A stretch of DNA of 64,000 nucleotides from Chromobacterium subtsugae (GCF_001676875.1 NZ_JYKA01000019.1:1-64000); one strand, 5' to 3'. Positions 19,777-29,043 are shown, counted from the first letter of the stretch. Translations and numbers: made by a program. Notes: a model not told the origin generated them from the sequence alone.

Positions 19777-20919
19777 TCAAGGCTGGCCGCCCGGCCACAC
19801 CACGTCCTGGTCCACCGCGTACAGCGAGCAGGGGCTGGGGCTATGGTTCTGGCAGAAGCCCAGCGCCCGGCCGGCGGCGTCGCCGCCGTGGGCATAGCCC
19901 CAATGGCCGTCCGGGCTGATGGCGAAGGCGCGCGGAAAGGGGCTGGACAGAAAGCGGGCGTAAGCGTCGCGCCTGTCCTCGGGCTTCAGATAGGGAATGC
20001 GTTCGCTGTCGTTCAGTGCGGCGAAGCCGCTGGGCGCCGGCCGCGGCGGGATGTCGGGTTGGCGAAAGCCCAGGCTGCCCAGATAGGCCTCCAGCAGCGG
20101 CATCCAGATGTCCGGACCGTCGGCGAACAGCAGGTGGCCGTTGTCGCCGAAGGCCGGCAGCAGCCGGTAGTCCAGCCGGGCGCCCGCCTCGCGGTAGGCG
20201 CGCGCCCATTCCTGCGTGTATTCCGGGCCGAAGAAGTGGTCATTGCGGGTGTAGACCCACAGCATCGGCGTGCGGGACTGCGCGCCGAACTCGGCGAACA
20301 GCCGCCGCAGCTGGGGCTCGGCGCAGGGGATGCCGGGATGGCTGGCCGGGTCGCCGCCGGCGCCGCCGGCGAAATTGATGGCCGCCATCACGCCAGGAGG
20401 GTTTTCGGCGGCGGCGGCCACCGTGCTGATGCCGCCGACCGATTGACCCAGCAGTAGCATGCGCTGGCTGTCCACTTCGTCGAGGCGGCGGCCGTAGTCT
20501 AGCGCGGCCAGGATTTCGCTCACGGCGGGGCGCAGCGAGTCGGCATAGTCCTTGTCGCGGCAGGGGCCGGAGTCTTCCGGATCCGCTCCGCCGGCGCTGG
20601 CGCCGTAGCCTTGCCGGGTCGGCACGATCACCACGAAGCCTTTGCGCACGAAATAGCGGGCGGCGTCCAGCATGCGCACCCGGGATGGACGGGCGCGCTC
20701 CGCCGGGGTCGTGGCGCGGCCGTGGCTGAGCACCGCCAGCGGGTGGGGGCCGGGGCCGGACGGATGGTAGACGGTGATGGTCATGGCGTGGATGCCGCCG
20801 GGCAGGCGCACCGGCAATTGCAGCACTTCTTCGCCCAGATCGCGCGCCAGCGTTTCATCGGCGCGGACGCCGCCGGCCAGGACAAGGGCCAGCAGGGCCG
20901 GCAGAATGGGAAGTTTCAT
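19777..20919 (-). CDS. Exported alpha/beta hydrolase, dienelactone-hydrolase-like
   Basis: This 380-aa secreted or periplasmic hydrolase starts with a signal peptide (MKLPILPALLALVLAGGVRA). The nucleophile elbow GQSVGG is in an alpha/beta-hydrolase fold that begins near LAVLSHG. The C-terminal 60 residues (from about FAISPDGHWGYA, ending LYAVDQDVVW) form a small extra domain of a kind seen at the end of related betaproteobacterial hydrolases. Substrate is unknown. Transcribed in the same direction as the Ubi-type hydroxylase with a 76-bp gap. Confidence 0.75.
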   Translation of the reverse strand: MKLPILPALLALVLAGGVRADETLARDLGEEVLQLPVRLPGGIHAMTITVYHPSGPGPHPLAVLSHGRATTPAERARPSRVRMLDAARYFVRKGFVVIVPTRQGYGASAGGADPEDSGPCRDKDYADSLRPAVSEILAALDYGRRLDEVDSQRMLLLGQSVGGISTVAAAAENPPGVMAAINFAGGAGGDPASHPGIPCAEPQLRRLFAEFGAQSRTPMLWVYTRNDHFFGPEYTQEWARAYREAGARLDYRLLPAFGDNGHLLFADGPDIWMPLLEAYLGSLGFRQPDIPPRPAPSGFAALNDSERIPYLKPEDRRDAYARFLSSPFPRAFAISPDGHWGYAHGGDAAGRALGFCQNHSPSPCSLYAVDQDVVWPGGQP

Positions 20920-20995
20920 CGAGGCCGCTTTCCAACGGAGGTGGTCGCAAGCGGAGCCGCCCGCGGCGCGGCCGACAGCCTCGATGCTTCAGGCC

Positions 20996-22186
20996 TCAGC
21001 GGCGCAGCGGCCCCAGTCCCAATGCGTAACGGATCGCCCCGCGCTTGAGCGGGCCGGCCTTGTCGGCCAGCCGCAGCCCCAGGCCGCGCAGCAGCCTGAG
21101 CGGGGCGATGTCGTTGGAGAAACCATAGCAGAAGGCGTCCATGCCCGCCTGCATCGCCAGATTGGCCGGCTTGCGGGCGCGGGTGTAGCGGGCCAGCGTG
21201 GCGGCGCCGGCCCAGTCCTCGCCTTGGCCGCGGGCGGACAGGATGACGTCGGCCAGCGCGGCGGCGTCCTGGAAGCCCAGGTTGACGCCTTGCCCTGCCA
21301 GTGGGTGGATGGTGTGGGCGGCATCGCCGGCCAGCGCCACGCCGTCGCGGACATAGCGCTGGGCATGGCGGCGGGTGAGCGGGAAGCTGCCGCGCGCCGC
21401 GATGCGGACGATGCCGGGCAGCTTGCGCGGAAAGGCCTGGGCGACGGCGGCGATCAATTCCGCCTCCGGGAGCGCGAGCAGGCGCTTCACTTCCTCCGGG
21501 CGGTGATACCACACCAGCGAGGCAGCGTCGCCGCACAGCGGCAGGAAGGCTTGCGGGCCGTCCGGCGTGAAGCGCTGCCAGGTGATGTCCTGCTGGCCGC
21601 CATCGGTTCGGCAGGCCAGCACCAGCGCGTGCATCGGGTAGTCCCAGCCGGTGACGCCGATGCCGGCCGCCTCGCGCACCAGCGAGCGCGCGCCGTCGGC
21701 GGCGACGACCAGCCGCGCCTGCAGTTGGCTGCCGTCGCTCAGCGTCAGTTGCGTGGCCTGCGGGCGGTAGACGATGCCGCTCACCGCCGCCGGGCAGCGG
21801 TAGTCGACATCGCCCTTGTCCCGCAGCGCCGCGGTGGCGGCCAGCTGCGCCACGCGGTTTTCCACGATATGGCCCAATTGTTCGACATCGGCCTCGGCGG
21901 CGTCGAACAAGGCGGCGCGGTTTTCCTCCCCCTCCCACACCTGCATGCGGCGGTAAGGCGCGGCGCGCATCGCCAGCACCTTGTCCCAGGCGCCTATCCC
22001 GGCCAGGAAGCGCGCCGACGCCGGGCTGATGGCCGACACGCGCAGGTCGGGGTCTTGCTCCGGGTCGAAGGGCGCCGGCGCTTCGCGCTCCAGCACGCAG
22101 ATCGATAGGCCGTTGCCGGCCAGCGCCGCCGCCAGCGCGCTGCCGACCATGCCGCCGCCGACGATGACGATGTCGCGGTGTTCCAT
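20996..22186 (-). CDS. FAD-dependent ubiquinone-biosynthesis hydroxylase (UbiH/UbiF/UbiM family)
   Basis: This 396-aa flavoprotein monooxygenase has three FAD-binding signatures: VIVGGGMVGSALA at the N-terminus, VVAADGARS in the middle and GDAAHTIHPLAGQGVNLG near residue 280. This combination marks the Ubi hydroxylases that add ring hydroxyl groups to the ubiquinone precursor. Which ring position is oxidised cannot be told from sequence because UbiF, UbiH, UbiI and UbiM share these motifs. It is upstream of the hydrolase gene and separated by 45 bp from a LysR gene in the same orientation. Confidence 0.85.
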   Translation of the reverse strand: MEHRDIVIVGGGMVGSALAAALAGNGLSICVLEREAPAPFDPEQDPDLRVSAISPASARFLAGIGAWDKVLAMRAAPYRRMQVWEGEENRAALFDAAEADVEQLGHIVENRVAQLAATAALRDKGDVDYRCPAAVSGIVYRPQATQLTLSDGSQLQARLVVAADGARSLVREAAGIGVTGWDYPMHALVLACRTDGGQQDITWQRFTPDGPQAFLPLCGDAASLVWYHRPEEVKRLLALPEAELIAAVAQAFPRKLPGIVRIAARGSFPLTRRHAQRYVRDGVALAGDAAHTIHPLAGQGVNLGFQDAAALADVILSARGQGEDWAGAATLARYTRARKPANLAMQAGMDAFCYGFSNDIAPLRLLRGLGLRLADKAGPLKRGAIRYALGLGPLRR

Positions 22187-22231
22187 TGAGTTCTCCTTGT
22201 CAGGCCGGGCCAGCGCCGGCGCGAATGGCCG

Positions 22232-23197
22232 TCATTCTGACGATGGCGCCGCCGCGCCGCCTTGGCCTGGATCAAGGCTGTTCTCCAGCAGCGCGCGCAT
22301 CCGCGGCACCACGTGCTGGATGAAGGCCTCGTATTTGCGCGGCAACGGATGGCGGTAAGGGTAGACCAGGAATACCGGCCAGCAGTCGTGGCTCCAGCCC
22401 GGCAGCACCGGCGCCAGCCGGCCGGACTTCAGGTGCTCGGCCGCTACGTAGGGGGGCAGCAGGGCGATGCCGCTGCCGGCGATGGCGCCGGACAGCAGCG
22501 GCGCGTACTGGTGGCTGGACAGCACCGGCTGCACCCGGATCAGTTTTTGCGCGCCGTCCTTTTCCAGCAGCCATTCCGGCGCGTCGCGCAGCTTGGGGCG
22601 GCTGGTGTCCAGCAGGATGCGGTGGTGGATCAGGTCGTCCGGCGCTTCCAGCGGCGGCGCCTTGGCCAGATAGTCCGGCGAGGCGAACGCCCATTCGCGC
22701 ACGAAGCCCAGCGGTTTGGCCACCAGCGCGTCGTCATGGACGTTGCGGGTGCGGATGCAGAAGTCCAGGCCTTCCGCTATCGGGTCCTGCAGCCGGTTCT
22801 CAACTTGCAGCTTCAACTGCAGGCCGGGGTGCAGCACCGCCAGCTCGGCCAGTATGGGCGCCAGCAGGTATTGGGCGAAGGAGGTGATGGAGCTGATCAC
22901 CAGCGGACCGCTGACTTCGCCCTCGGTTTCGTTGACATCCAGGCGGGCCCGCTCCAGCAGACCGCGCAATTCGCGCGCGTGCGCGGCCAGCCGCTGCCCG
23001 GCCTCGGTGAGCGCCACGCGGCGGGTGTTGCGCAGCACCAGCACGCTGCCCAGGTCTTTTTCCAGCGCTTTCACCAGTTGGCTGACCCGGCTCTTGGTGC
23101 AGTCCAATTCTTCGGCGGCCGCAGTGAAGCTGCCGCGCCGCACCAGCGCGTCGAAGGCCAGCATCGCCTGGGCATCGGGTAGGTGATTTGTTCTCAT
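22232..23197 (-). CDS. LysR-family transcriptional regulator
   Basis: This 321-aa regulator has a winged helix-turn-helix at the N-terminus (FDALVRRGSFTAAAEEL). The effector domain is of the CrgA/DsdC-like class. It is transcribed divergently from a small-gene/SnoaL pair at 23294 across 96 bp, the usual position of a LysR target. The same-strand Ubi gene downstream could be read through from it, but a functional link is doubtful. Confidence 0.85.
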   Translation of the reverse strand: MRTNHLPDAQAMLAFDALVRRGSFTAAAEELDCTKSRVSQLVKALEKDLGSVLVLRNTRRVALTEAGQRLAAHARELRGLLERARLDVNETEGEVSGPLVISSITSFAQYLLAPILAELAVLHPGLQLKLQVENRLQDPIAEGLDFCIRTRNVHDDALVAKPLGFVREWAFASPDYLAKAPPLEAPDDLIHHRILLDTSRPKLRDAPEWLLEKDGAQKLIRVQPVLSSHQYAPLLSGAIAGSGIALLPPYVAAEHLKSGRLAPVLPGWSHDCWPVFLVYPYRHPLPRKYEAFIQHVVPRMRALLENSLDPGQGGAAAPSSE

Positions 23198-23293
23198 TTC
23201 ATGAACAGTGTGTCATGACGAATGGGCTTTTTCAATAAAACCAGCGTGTATACGATATGCCTCATGATGAATGATTGAACAGTGGAGGCGAAA

Positions 23294-23431
23294 ATGAGCA
23301 CGTTGCTGATCATGCTCAGACAGTGGCGGGATTGGTGGTGGCAGGGCATGGCCATCCATGCCCGGCATGTCTGCCGGGATGAGATGGAAGCGCTGCAGCG
23401 CATCCGCAACCTTATGGAGGGAAGGCGATGA
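23294..23431 (+). CDS. Small tryptophan-rich protein, 45 aa
   Basis: This short gene has a strong GGAGG ribosome site 6 nt upstream of the ATG. The product begins MSTLLIMLRQWRDWWWQG and ends in a basic helix (EALQRIRNLMEGRR). Its TGA overlaps the ATG of the next gene as ATGA, so the two are translationally coupled. The hydrophobic, Trp-rich first half and amphipathic second half suggest a membrane-surface or partner-binding peptide. No family is recognised. Coding status rests on the ribosome site, coupling and composition. Confidence 0.6.
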   Translation: MSTLLIMLRQWRDWWWQGMAIHARHVCRDEMEALQRIRNLMEGRR

Positions 23432-23844
23432 GTCGGGAGGAAACGAGGGCGGTGGTGCTGGGTTTTTTGCAGGAGGTGCGTTCGGGCGTCAATCCTGACG
23501 CCGTCAGCCGCTATATGGCGACCAGCGTCGCCGCGCATCAGCTGGAGTCGGAAAATCCGCGCACCCTGGCGCGCAGCCCGGCCAATTACGCCGAGCACGT
23601 GCGCGAATTCAAGCGCCTGTTCGGCGATTTCCAGCTGCGGATAGACGAACTGCTGGTGGATGGCGACCGCGCCTATGCGCGCTGGACCCAGCTTGGCCGC
23701 CATTTGGGCGAGCTGGACGGCCATGCGGCCAGCGGCAGGCCGCTGGCATTGGTGGATAGCGCTTGCTATCGGGTGGCGGACGGCAAGATCGTCGAGTACT
23801 GGATACAGGCCGACCGCATGGGGCTGGCGCGGCAATTGGAATGA
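23428..23844 (+). CDS. SnoaL-like NTF2-fold protein
   Basis: This 138-aa protein resembles SnoaL-like ester-cyclase or polyketide-cyclase proteins: helices at the start, then a curved sheet with YMATSVAAHQL, VDGDRAYARWTQLG and GKIVEYWIQADR. Many stand-alone members have no known reaction. Its start lies inside the stop of the 45-aa gene upstream, so the pair is one transcription unit, probably under the divergent LysR regulator. Confidence 0.75.
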   Translation: MSREETRAVVLGFLQEVRSGVNPDAVSRYMATSVAAHQLESENPRTLARSPANYAEHVREFKRLFGDFQLRIDELLVDGDRAYARWTQLGRHLGELDGHAASGRPLALVDSACYRVADGKIVEYWIQADRMGLARQLE

Positions 23845-23934
23845 CGCGGCGTTCGACAGCCGCCGTCTTCTTCTGAAACAATGTCTGCCGCATAGGGCCG
23901 CGCAGACGGCCCGCCAACCGCATCGGGAGACATC

Positions 23935-24798
23935 TTGCCTTATCTCGCCCTGACGCTGGCCATGTTCCTGTGGTCCAGCGCCTTCATCGTGCTCAAATAC
24001 GTATTCCAGTTCTATCATCCGCTGGCGGTGCTGTTCGCCCGCATGCTGATCGCCAGCCTGTGCCTGCTGCCGCTGGCGATGAGCGGCCGCATCCGCTGGC
24101 GCTACCGCCGCGGGGACTGGCGCTGGTTGTTGGCGATGGGGCTGGCCGAACCCTGCCTGTATTTCCTGTTCGAAGCCAATGCCTTGACCTATACCAGCGC
24201 GTCGCAGGCCGGAGTGATCACCGCCACGCTGCCGATGCTGATGGCGGTCGGCGCCAGCCTGTTCCTCGGCGAGCGCCAGCCGCGCCAGGTATGGTTGGGC
24301 ATCGCGCTGTCTTTCGCCGGCGTGATCTGGCTGAGCATGGACAGCCGCTCCGGTCCGGGCGCGCCGGACCCGCTGCTGGGCAACGCGCTGGAGTTTTGCG
24401 CGATGGTGTGCGCCTGCGGCTATGTGCTGATCGCCAAGCGGCTGTCGACGCGCTACTCGCCGCTGGCCATCACCGGCATTCAGGCGCTGGCCGGCAGCGC
24501 CTGGTTCGGTTTGGCGATGCTGACGCCATGGGGGCAATGGCCGCAGCGGCTGCTGCTGGCGCCGAGCTTGTGGGTGCTGTACCTGGGCGCGGTCATCACG
24601 CTGGGCGCTTACGGCCTCTATACCTGGGCGGTGTCGCGGATTCCAGTGGCTCGGGCAGGCGCCTTCAACAATCTGATCCCGGTTTTTACCGTCCTGCTGG
24701 CCTGGTGGCTGTTGGGAGAGCGCTTCGAGGCCTGGCAGGGTCTGGCCGGCGTGCTGGTGTTCGCCGGGGTGTGGCTGAGCCAGCGCAAGCAGGCTTGA
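23935..24798 (+). CDS. EamA/DMT-family exporter
   Basis: This 287-aa inner-membrane protein has ten predicted transmembrane helices in two EamA repeats. The first repeat starts at LALTLAMFLWSSAFIVLKY and the second near LEFCAMVCACGYVLIAKR. DMT exporters carry amino acids, nucleotides or drugs. The start is a TTG with GGGAGA about 8 nt upstream; an ATG nine codons in would cut into the first helix. Substrate unknown. Confidence 0.85.
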   Translation: MPYLALTLAMFLWSSAFIVLKYVFQFYHPLAVLFARMLIASLCLLPLAMSGRIRWRYRRGDWRWLLAMGLAEPCLYFLFEANALTYTSASQAGVITATLPMLMAVGASLFLGERQPRQVWLGIALSFAGVIWLSMDSRSGPGAPDPLLGNALEFCAMVCACGYVLIAKRLSTRYSPLAITGIQALAGSAWFGLAMLTPWGQWPQRLLLAPSLWVLYLGAVITLGAYGLYTWAVSRIPVARAGAFNNLIPVFTVLLAWWLLGERFEAWQGLAGVLVFAGVWLSQRKQA

Positions 24799-24889
24799 GC
24801 CGGCGCATGCCGACTGGTGCCTTTTCCGGCTATAGTCGATGATGCAGAATAGAATGAATATTTCCTTTGATGACCTTAAGGACTCGAGC

Positions 24890-25975
24890 ATGAACTCTCG
24901 GCATATCAGATCGTGCATGGCGTTGCCGCTGCTGCTGGCGTTGCAGTCTGCATGGGCGGACGATGCGCCGGGAGCGCCGGAACCGCAGGTGCAGCAGGTG
25001 ATCAAGCTGCCGTTGCGGCCGGGCAAGCCGGCGCAGGCGCCGGATGGCGCCGCGGCCGCGCCGCCGCAGTCGGCGTCGCCATCCGGCGCGAATTCGCCCA
25101 AGCCGGGCAAGCCCGCGGAGGCTGGCAAAAAGATGGATGCGGGCAAGGGCGGCGCCAAGGCTGACGTCCAGGCGGCGCCGGAGAAAATGGCGCCGTCGGT
25201 GCCGATGGGCAAACCGCCGGCGCGCGACCTGAGCCAGCCCAGTCCGGAAGTGACGGCGCCGGGAGGCAGGCCGCACGCCGCCCGCAAGGCGCGCGCCAAG
25301 GCCAGGCATCCGGCGCGCGCGGCGGCGACGGTCGCGGCAGGGGAGGCCGGCCAGGTGAAAAGCGTGGTGGGCAGCATATTGAAGGCCAACGGCGCCTATA
25401 TCGCCAAGCATTCGCCGGGCTATCTCGCCAAGCTGGGCGGCCGCCAGACGCCGCGCGCCACGGTGGTGACCTGCTCCAATCCGGGCGGCCAGGTGGGCAT
25501 GCTGGGCGGCGACGCCGACGGCGAACTGTTCGTGATCAGCAATCTGGGCAACCAGCTGGCCACCTCCGAGGGCTCGGTGGAGTACGGCGTCCGCCATCTG
25601 CACACGCCGCTGCTGATGTTCATCAGCCATACCGGCTGCGGCGCGATCAAAACCGCCGCCGGCGATTACAGCAATATGGAGCCGGCCATCCAGCGCGAGC
25701 TCGACAATATCGAAATTCCCAAGGGCATCGACGCAACCAACGGCGCGCTGATCAACATCAACAACCAGGTGGAAGGCTCCATCCTCAAGTTTTCCGGCGA
25801 GGTGGAGGCCGGCCGGCTGGCGGTGCTGGGCGGTTATTACGACTACAACAACGATCTGAAGCAGGGCCGCGGCCGGCTGGTGATCACCAATATCAACGGC
25901 GAGACCGATCCGGCGCGCATCCGCGAGCTGACCCGCAGCGGCCAGTATTTCAAGTACGGCTTCATGGGCCGGTAG
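24890..25975 (+). CDS. Exported beta-carbonic-anhydrase-like protein with altered active site
   Basis: This 361-aa protein has a signal peptide (MNSRHIRSCMALPLLLALQS, cut near AWA-DD). A long Pro/Ala/Lys-rich linker (about residues 25-145) is followed by a beta-carbonic-anhydrase fold. The zinc ligands Cys195, His247 and Cys250 (HTGCGA) are kept, but the catalytic CxDxR is CSNPGG, so Asp and Arg are lost. GELFVISNLGN and SVEYGVRHL match the family. AAGGA precedes this ATG; a start 51 bp upstream would bury the signal peptide. It may bind zinc or another ligand rather than hydrate CO2. Confidence 0.75.
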   Translation: MNSRHIRSCMALPLLLALQSAWADDAPGAPEPQVQQVIKLPLRPGKPAQAPDGAAAAPPQSASPSGANSPKPGKPAEAGKKMDAGKGGAKADVQAAPEKMAPSVPMGKPPARDLSQPSPEVTAPGGRPHAARKARAKARHPARAAATVAAGEAGQVKSVVGSILKANGAYIAKHSPGYLAKLGGRQTPRATVVTCSNPGGQVGMLGGDADGELFVISNLGNQLATSEGSVEYGVRHLHTPLLMFISHTGCGAIKTAAGDYSNMEPAIQRELDNIEIPKGIDATNGALININNQVEGSILKFSGEVEAGRLAVLGGYYDYNNDLKQGRGRLVITNINGETDPARIRELTRSGQYFKYGFMGR

Positions 25976-26013
25976 CATCGTCGTTACAGATGTTTTGACC
26001 AGGACATTTTGCG

Positions 26014-26037
26014 GAGCGCCTAAACGGCGCTCTTTTT
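26014..26037 (+). terminator. Rho-independent terminator after the carbonic-anhydrase-like gene
   Basis: GAGCGCC-TAAAC-GGCGCTC forms a perfect 7-bp stem, followed by five T, 38 bp after the stop. Confidence 0.88.
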
Positions 26038-26325
26038 GTTGGCGAAGCGGCAATTGTTTGGCTAGGCGCAAAAACGAATATCCGAAAACAGACTAGCATG
26101 GTGGTGAGTCTGGCGAGGCTGGGGCAAAAAGCTTGAAAAGCCCCAAGTTTTATAAGGTTATCTGAGCCGCCTTGTAATGGCCGCGCTACACAAGCTTGAA
26201 TGGCGTCCGCGCCGTTTGCGCGTCGGCAGCTGGTTTTTCTGCCAATTTTTTCGTTTTCGAAAATAAACAGCTGAAAACGAATAAATAGATGCCCGGCAAT
26301 TTCATTTGGTTTCTGGAGAGACACT
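26038..26325 (+). promoter_or_regulatory. adhE upstream region with inverted repeat
   Basis: This gene-free stretch before adhE is AT-rich relative to the rest. TCGTTTTC (26251-26258) and GAAAACGA (26273-26280) form a perfect 8-bp inverted repeat, 46 bp before the ATG; a looser CTTGT/ACAAG pair lies at 26171-26194. These could be a redox-regulator operator, but they do not match the FNR consensus or a full Rex box. GGAGAG precedes the adhE start. Confidence 0.4.
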
Positions 26326-28989
26326 ATGGCCGTTAGCAATCAAATCGAACTCGACGCCCTGGTGGCACGCGTCAAGAAGGCGCAGCAGGCCTTCGCGCAG
26401 TTCACGCAAGAGCAGGTCGACCACATTTTCCGCAGCGCCGCGCTGGTAGCCGCCGACGCACGCATCCCGCTGGCGCGGATGGCCGTGGCCGAAACCGGCA
26501 TGGGCGTGATGGAAGACAAGGTGATCAAGAACCACTTCGCTTCCGAATACATCTACAACAAGTACAAGGACGAGAAGACTTGCGGCGTGCTGTCCGAGGA
26601 TGACACTTTCGGCACCATCACCATCGCCGAACCGATAGGCGTGCTGTGCGGCATCGTGCCCACCACCAACCCGACCTCCACCGCCATCTTCAAGGCGCTG
26701 ATCTCGCTGAAAACCCGCAACGGCATCATCTTCTCGCCGCATCCGCGCGCGCGCCGCTCCACTTGCGAAGCCGCCCGCCTGGTGCTGGAAGCCGCCGTCG
26801 CCGCCGGTGCGCCGCAAGACATCATAGGTTGGATAGACGAGCCGTCCGTCGCGCTGTCCAACCAGCTGATGCACCACCCCGACGTCAACCTGATCCTGGC
26901 CACCGGCGGCCCGGGCATGGTGAAGGCGGCTTACTCTTCCGGCAAGCCGGCCATCGGCGTCGGCGCTGGCAACACGCCGGCGGTGATAGACGAAACCGCC
27001 GACATCAAGCGCGCCGTGGCCTCCATCCTGATGTCCAAGACCTTCGACAACGGCGTGGTGTGCGCGTCCGAACAGTCGGTCATCATCGTCGATGAAATCT
27101 ACGACGCGGTGCGCGAACGCTTCTCCAGGCACGGCGGCTACATTCTGTCCAAGAGCGAAGCCGAGGCGGTGCGCAAGGTGATCCTGCAGGACGGCAGCCT
27201 GAACGCCGCCATCGTCGGCCAGAGCGCGGCCAAGATCGCAGCGATGGCCGGCATCGAAGTGCCGCCGACCACCAAGGTGCTGATCGGCGAAGTGACGGAA
27301 GTGTCCGAAAACGAAGCCTTCGCCCACGAGAAGCTGTCGCCGACCCTGGCCATGTACCGCGCGAAGGATTTCCTCGACGCCTGCGACAAGGCGGCCGCGC
27401 TGGTGACCATGGGCGGCATCGGCCACACCTCGGCGCTGTACACCGATCAGGACCTGCAGGAAGAGCGCGTGCGCTACTTCGGCGACAAGATGAAGACCGC
27501 CCGCATCCTGATCAACACCCCGTCCTCGCAGGGCGGCATCGGCGACTTGTACAACTTCAGCCTGGCGCCGTCGCTGACGCTGGGTTGCGGCTCCTGGGGC
27601 GGCAACTCCATCTCCGAGAACGTCGGCCCCAAACACCTGATCAACAAGAAAACCGTCGCCAAGAGGGCCGAGAACATGCTGTGGCACAAGCTGCCGAAGT
27701 CCATCTACTTCCGCCGCGGCTCCCTGCCGGTGGCGCTGGAAGACCTGGCCGGCAAGAAACGCTGCCTGATCGTCACCGGCCAGTATCTGTTCGAGAACGG
27801 CTTCGTCGACGAGCCTATCCGCCTGTTGAAGAAGATGGGCCTGGAAGTGGAAACCTTCTTCGAGGTGCCGGCTGATCCGACGCTGGCGGTGGTGCGCAAG
27901 GGCACCGATCTGGCCCACGCCTTCAAGCCGGACGTGATCATGGCGATAGGCGGCGGCTCGCCGATGGACGCGGCCAAGATCATGTGGGTGATGTACGAGC
28001 ATCCGGAAGTGCATTTCGCCGACCTGGCGCTGCGCTTCATGGACATCCGCAAGCGCATCTACCAGTTCCCGAAACTGGGCCAAAAAGCCATGATGGTGGC
28101 GGTGCCGACGACTTCCGGCACCGGTTCCGAAGTGACTCCGTTCGCGGTGGTGACCGATGAAGTGACCGGCGTGAAGTATCCGATCGCCGACTACGAATTG
28201 ACGCCGAACATGGCCATCGTCGACGCCAATCTGGTGATGGACATGCCCAAGTCGCTGACCGCTTTCGGCGGCATCGACGCGGTGACCCACGCGCTGGAAG
28301 CGTATGTGTCGGTGATGGCCAACGAGTACTCCGATCCGCAGGCGCTGCAAGCCTTGAAGCTGCTGAAGGAATACCTGCCGTCGTCCTACCAGAACGGCGC
28401 CAAGGACCCGAAAGCGCGCGAGCAGGTGCACAATGCCGCCACCATCGCCGGCATCGCCTTCGCCAACGCTTTCCTGGGCGTCTGCCACTCGATGGCGCAC
28501 AAGATCGGCGCCGAGTTCGGCTTGGCGCACGGCCTGGCCAATGCGCTGCTGATCAGCAACGTGATCCGCTACAACGCCGCCGATGTGCCGACCAAGCAAA
28601 CCGCCTTCAGCCAGTACGACCGGCCGAAGAGCGTGGCGCGCTACGCCGAAATCGCCCGCCACCTGGGCCTGGAAGCCAGCCGCGACCACGAAAGGGTGGA
28701 AAAGTTGATCGAGTGGGTGGATGAGCTGAAGAAGACCTTGGGCATCCCGGCGTCGATCCAGGCCGCCGGCGTGGCCGAATCGGACTTCCTGGCCAAGGTG
28801 GATGAACTGGCCGAAGCCGCCTTCGACGACCAGTGCACCGGCGCCAATCCGCGCTATCCGCTGATCAGCGAGCTGAAGCAGCTGCTGCTGGACAGCTTCT
28901 ACGGCCGGCCGTACAAGGAAGCCTGGGAGCGCGAGGAAGATGCCGCGGAAGCCAAGCCGGCCAAGGGCAAGAGCAAAGCCAAGGCCTGA
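26326..28989 (+). CDS. adhE: Bifunctional acetaldehyde-CoA/alcohol dehydrogenase
   Basis: This 887-aa fusion converts acetyl-CoA to ethanol in two NADH-dependent steps during fermentation. The N-terminal aldehyde-dehydrogenase half has the acyl-binding Cys246 in NGVVCASEQS, the same position as in E. coli AdhE. The C-terminal iron-dependent alcohol-dehydrogenase half has GGGSPMDAAKIMW and the iron-ligand region CHSMAHKIGAEFGLAHG. AdhE normally forms spirosomes. A Lys/Ala-rich tail ends the protein. The long upstream region suggests regulated, probably anaerobic, expression. Confidence 0.95.
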   Translation: MAVSNQIELDALVARVKKAQQAFAQFTQEQVDHIFRSAALVAADARIPLARMAVAETGMGVMEDKVIKNHFASEYIYNKYKDEKTCGVLSEDDTFGTITIAEPIGVLCGIVPTTNPTSTAIFKALISLKTRNGIIFSPHPRARRSTCEAARLVLEAAVAAGAPQDIIGWIDEPSVALSNQLMHHPDVNLILATGGPGMVKAAYSSGKPAIGVGAGNTPAVIDETADIKRAVASILMSKTFDNGVVCASEQSVIIVDEIYDAVRERFSRHGGYILSKSEAEAVRKVILQDGSLNAAIVGQSAAKIAAMAGIEVPPTTKVLIGEVTEVSENEAFAHEKLSPTLAMYRAKDFLDACDKAAALVTMGGIGHTSALYTDQDLQEERVRYFGDKMKTARILINTPSSQGGIGDLYNFSLAPSLTLGCGSWGGNSISENVGPKHLINKKTVAKRAENMLWHKLPKSIYFRRGSLPVALEDLAGKKRCLIVTGQYLFENGFVDEPIRLLKKMGLEVETFFEVPADPTLAVVRKGTDLAHAFKPDVIMAIGGGSPMDAAKIMWVMYEHPEVHFADLALRFMDIRKRIYQFPKLGQKAMMVAVPTTSGTGSEVTPFAVVTDEVTGVKYPIADYELTPNMAIVDANLVMDMPKSLTAFGGIDAVTHALEAYVSVMANEYSDPQALQALKLLKEYLPSSYQNGAKDPKAREQVHNAATIAGIAFANAFLGVCHSMAHKIGAEFGLAHGLANALLISNVIRYNAADVPTKQTAFSQYDRPKSVARYAEIARHLGLEASRDHERVEKLIEWVDELKKTLGIPASIQAAGVAESDFLAKVDELAEAAFDDQCTGANPRYPLISELKQLLLDSFYGRPYKEAWEREEDAAEAKPAKGKSKAKA

Positions 28990-29015
28990 CCGCCGCGCGG
29001 AATGCCGCATCAGCC

Positions 29016-29043
29016 AAGCCCGGACGCGAGTCCGGGCTTTTTT
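29016..29043 (+). terminator. Rho-independent terminator of adhE
   Basis: AAGCCCGGAC-GCGA-GTCCGGGCTT, a perfect 10-bp stem with a GCGA tetraloop, followed by T residues, 26 bp after the stop. Confidence 0.93.

Noticed and set aside
26038-26325. FNR/ANR box controlling adhE
   Set aside because: No TTGAT-N4-ATCAA match was found in the region.
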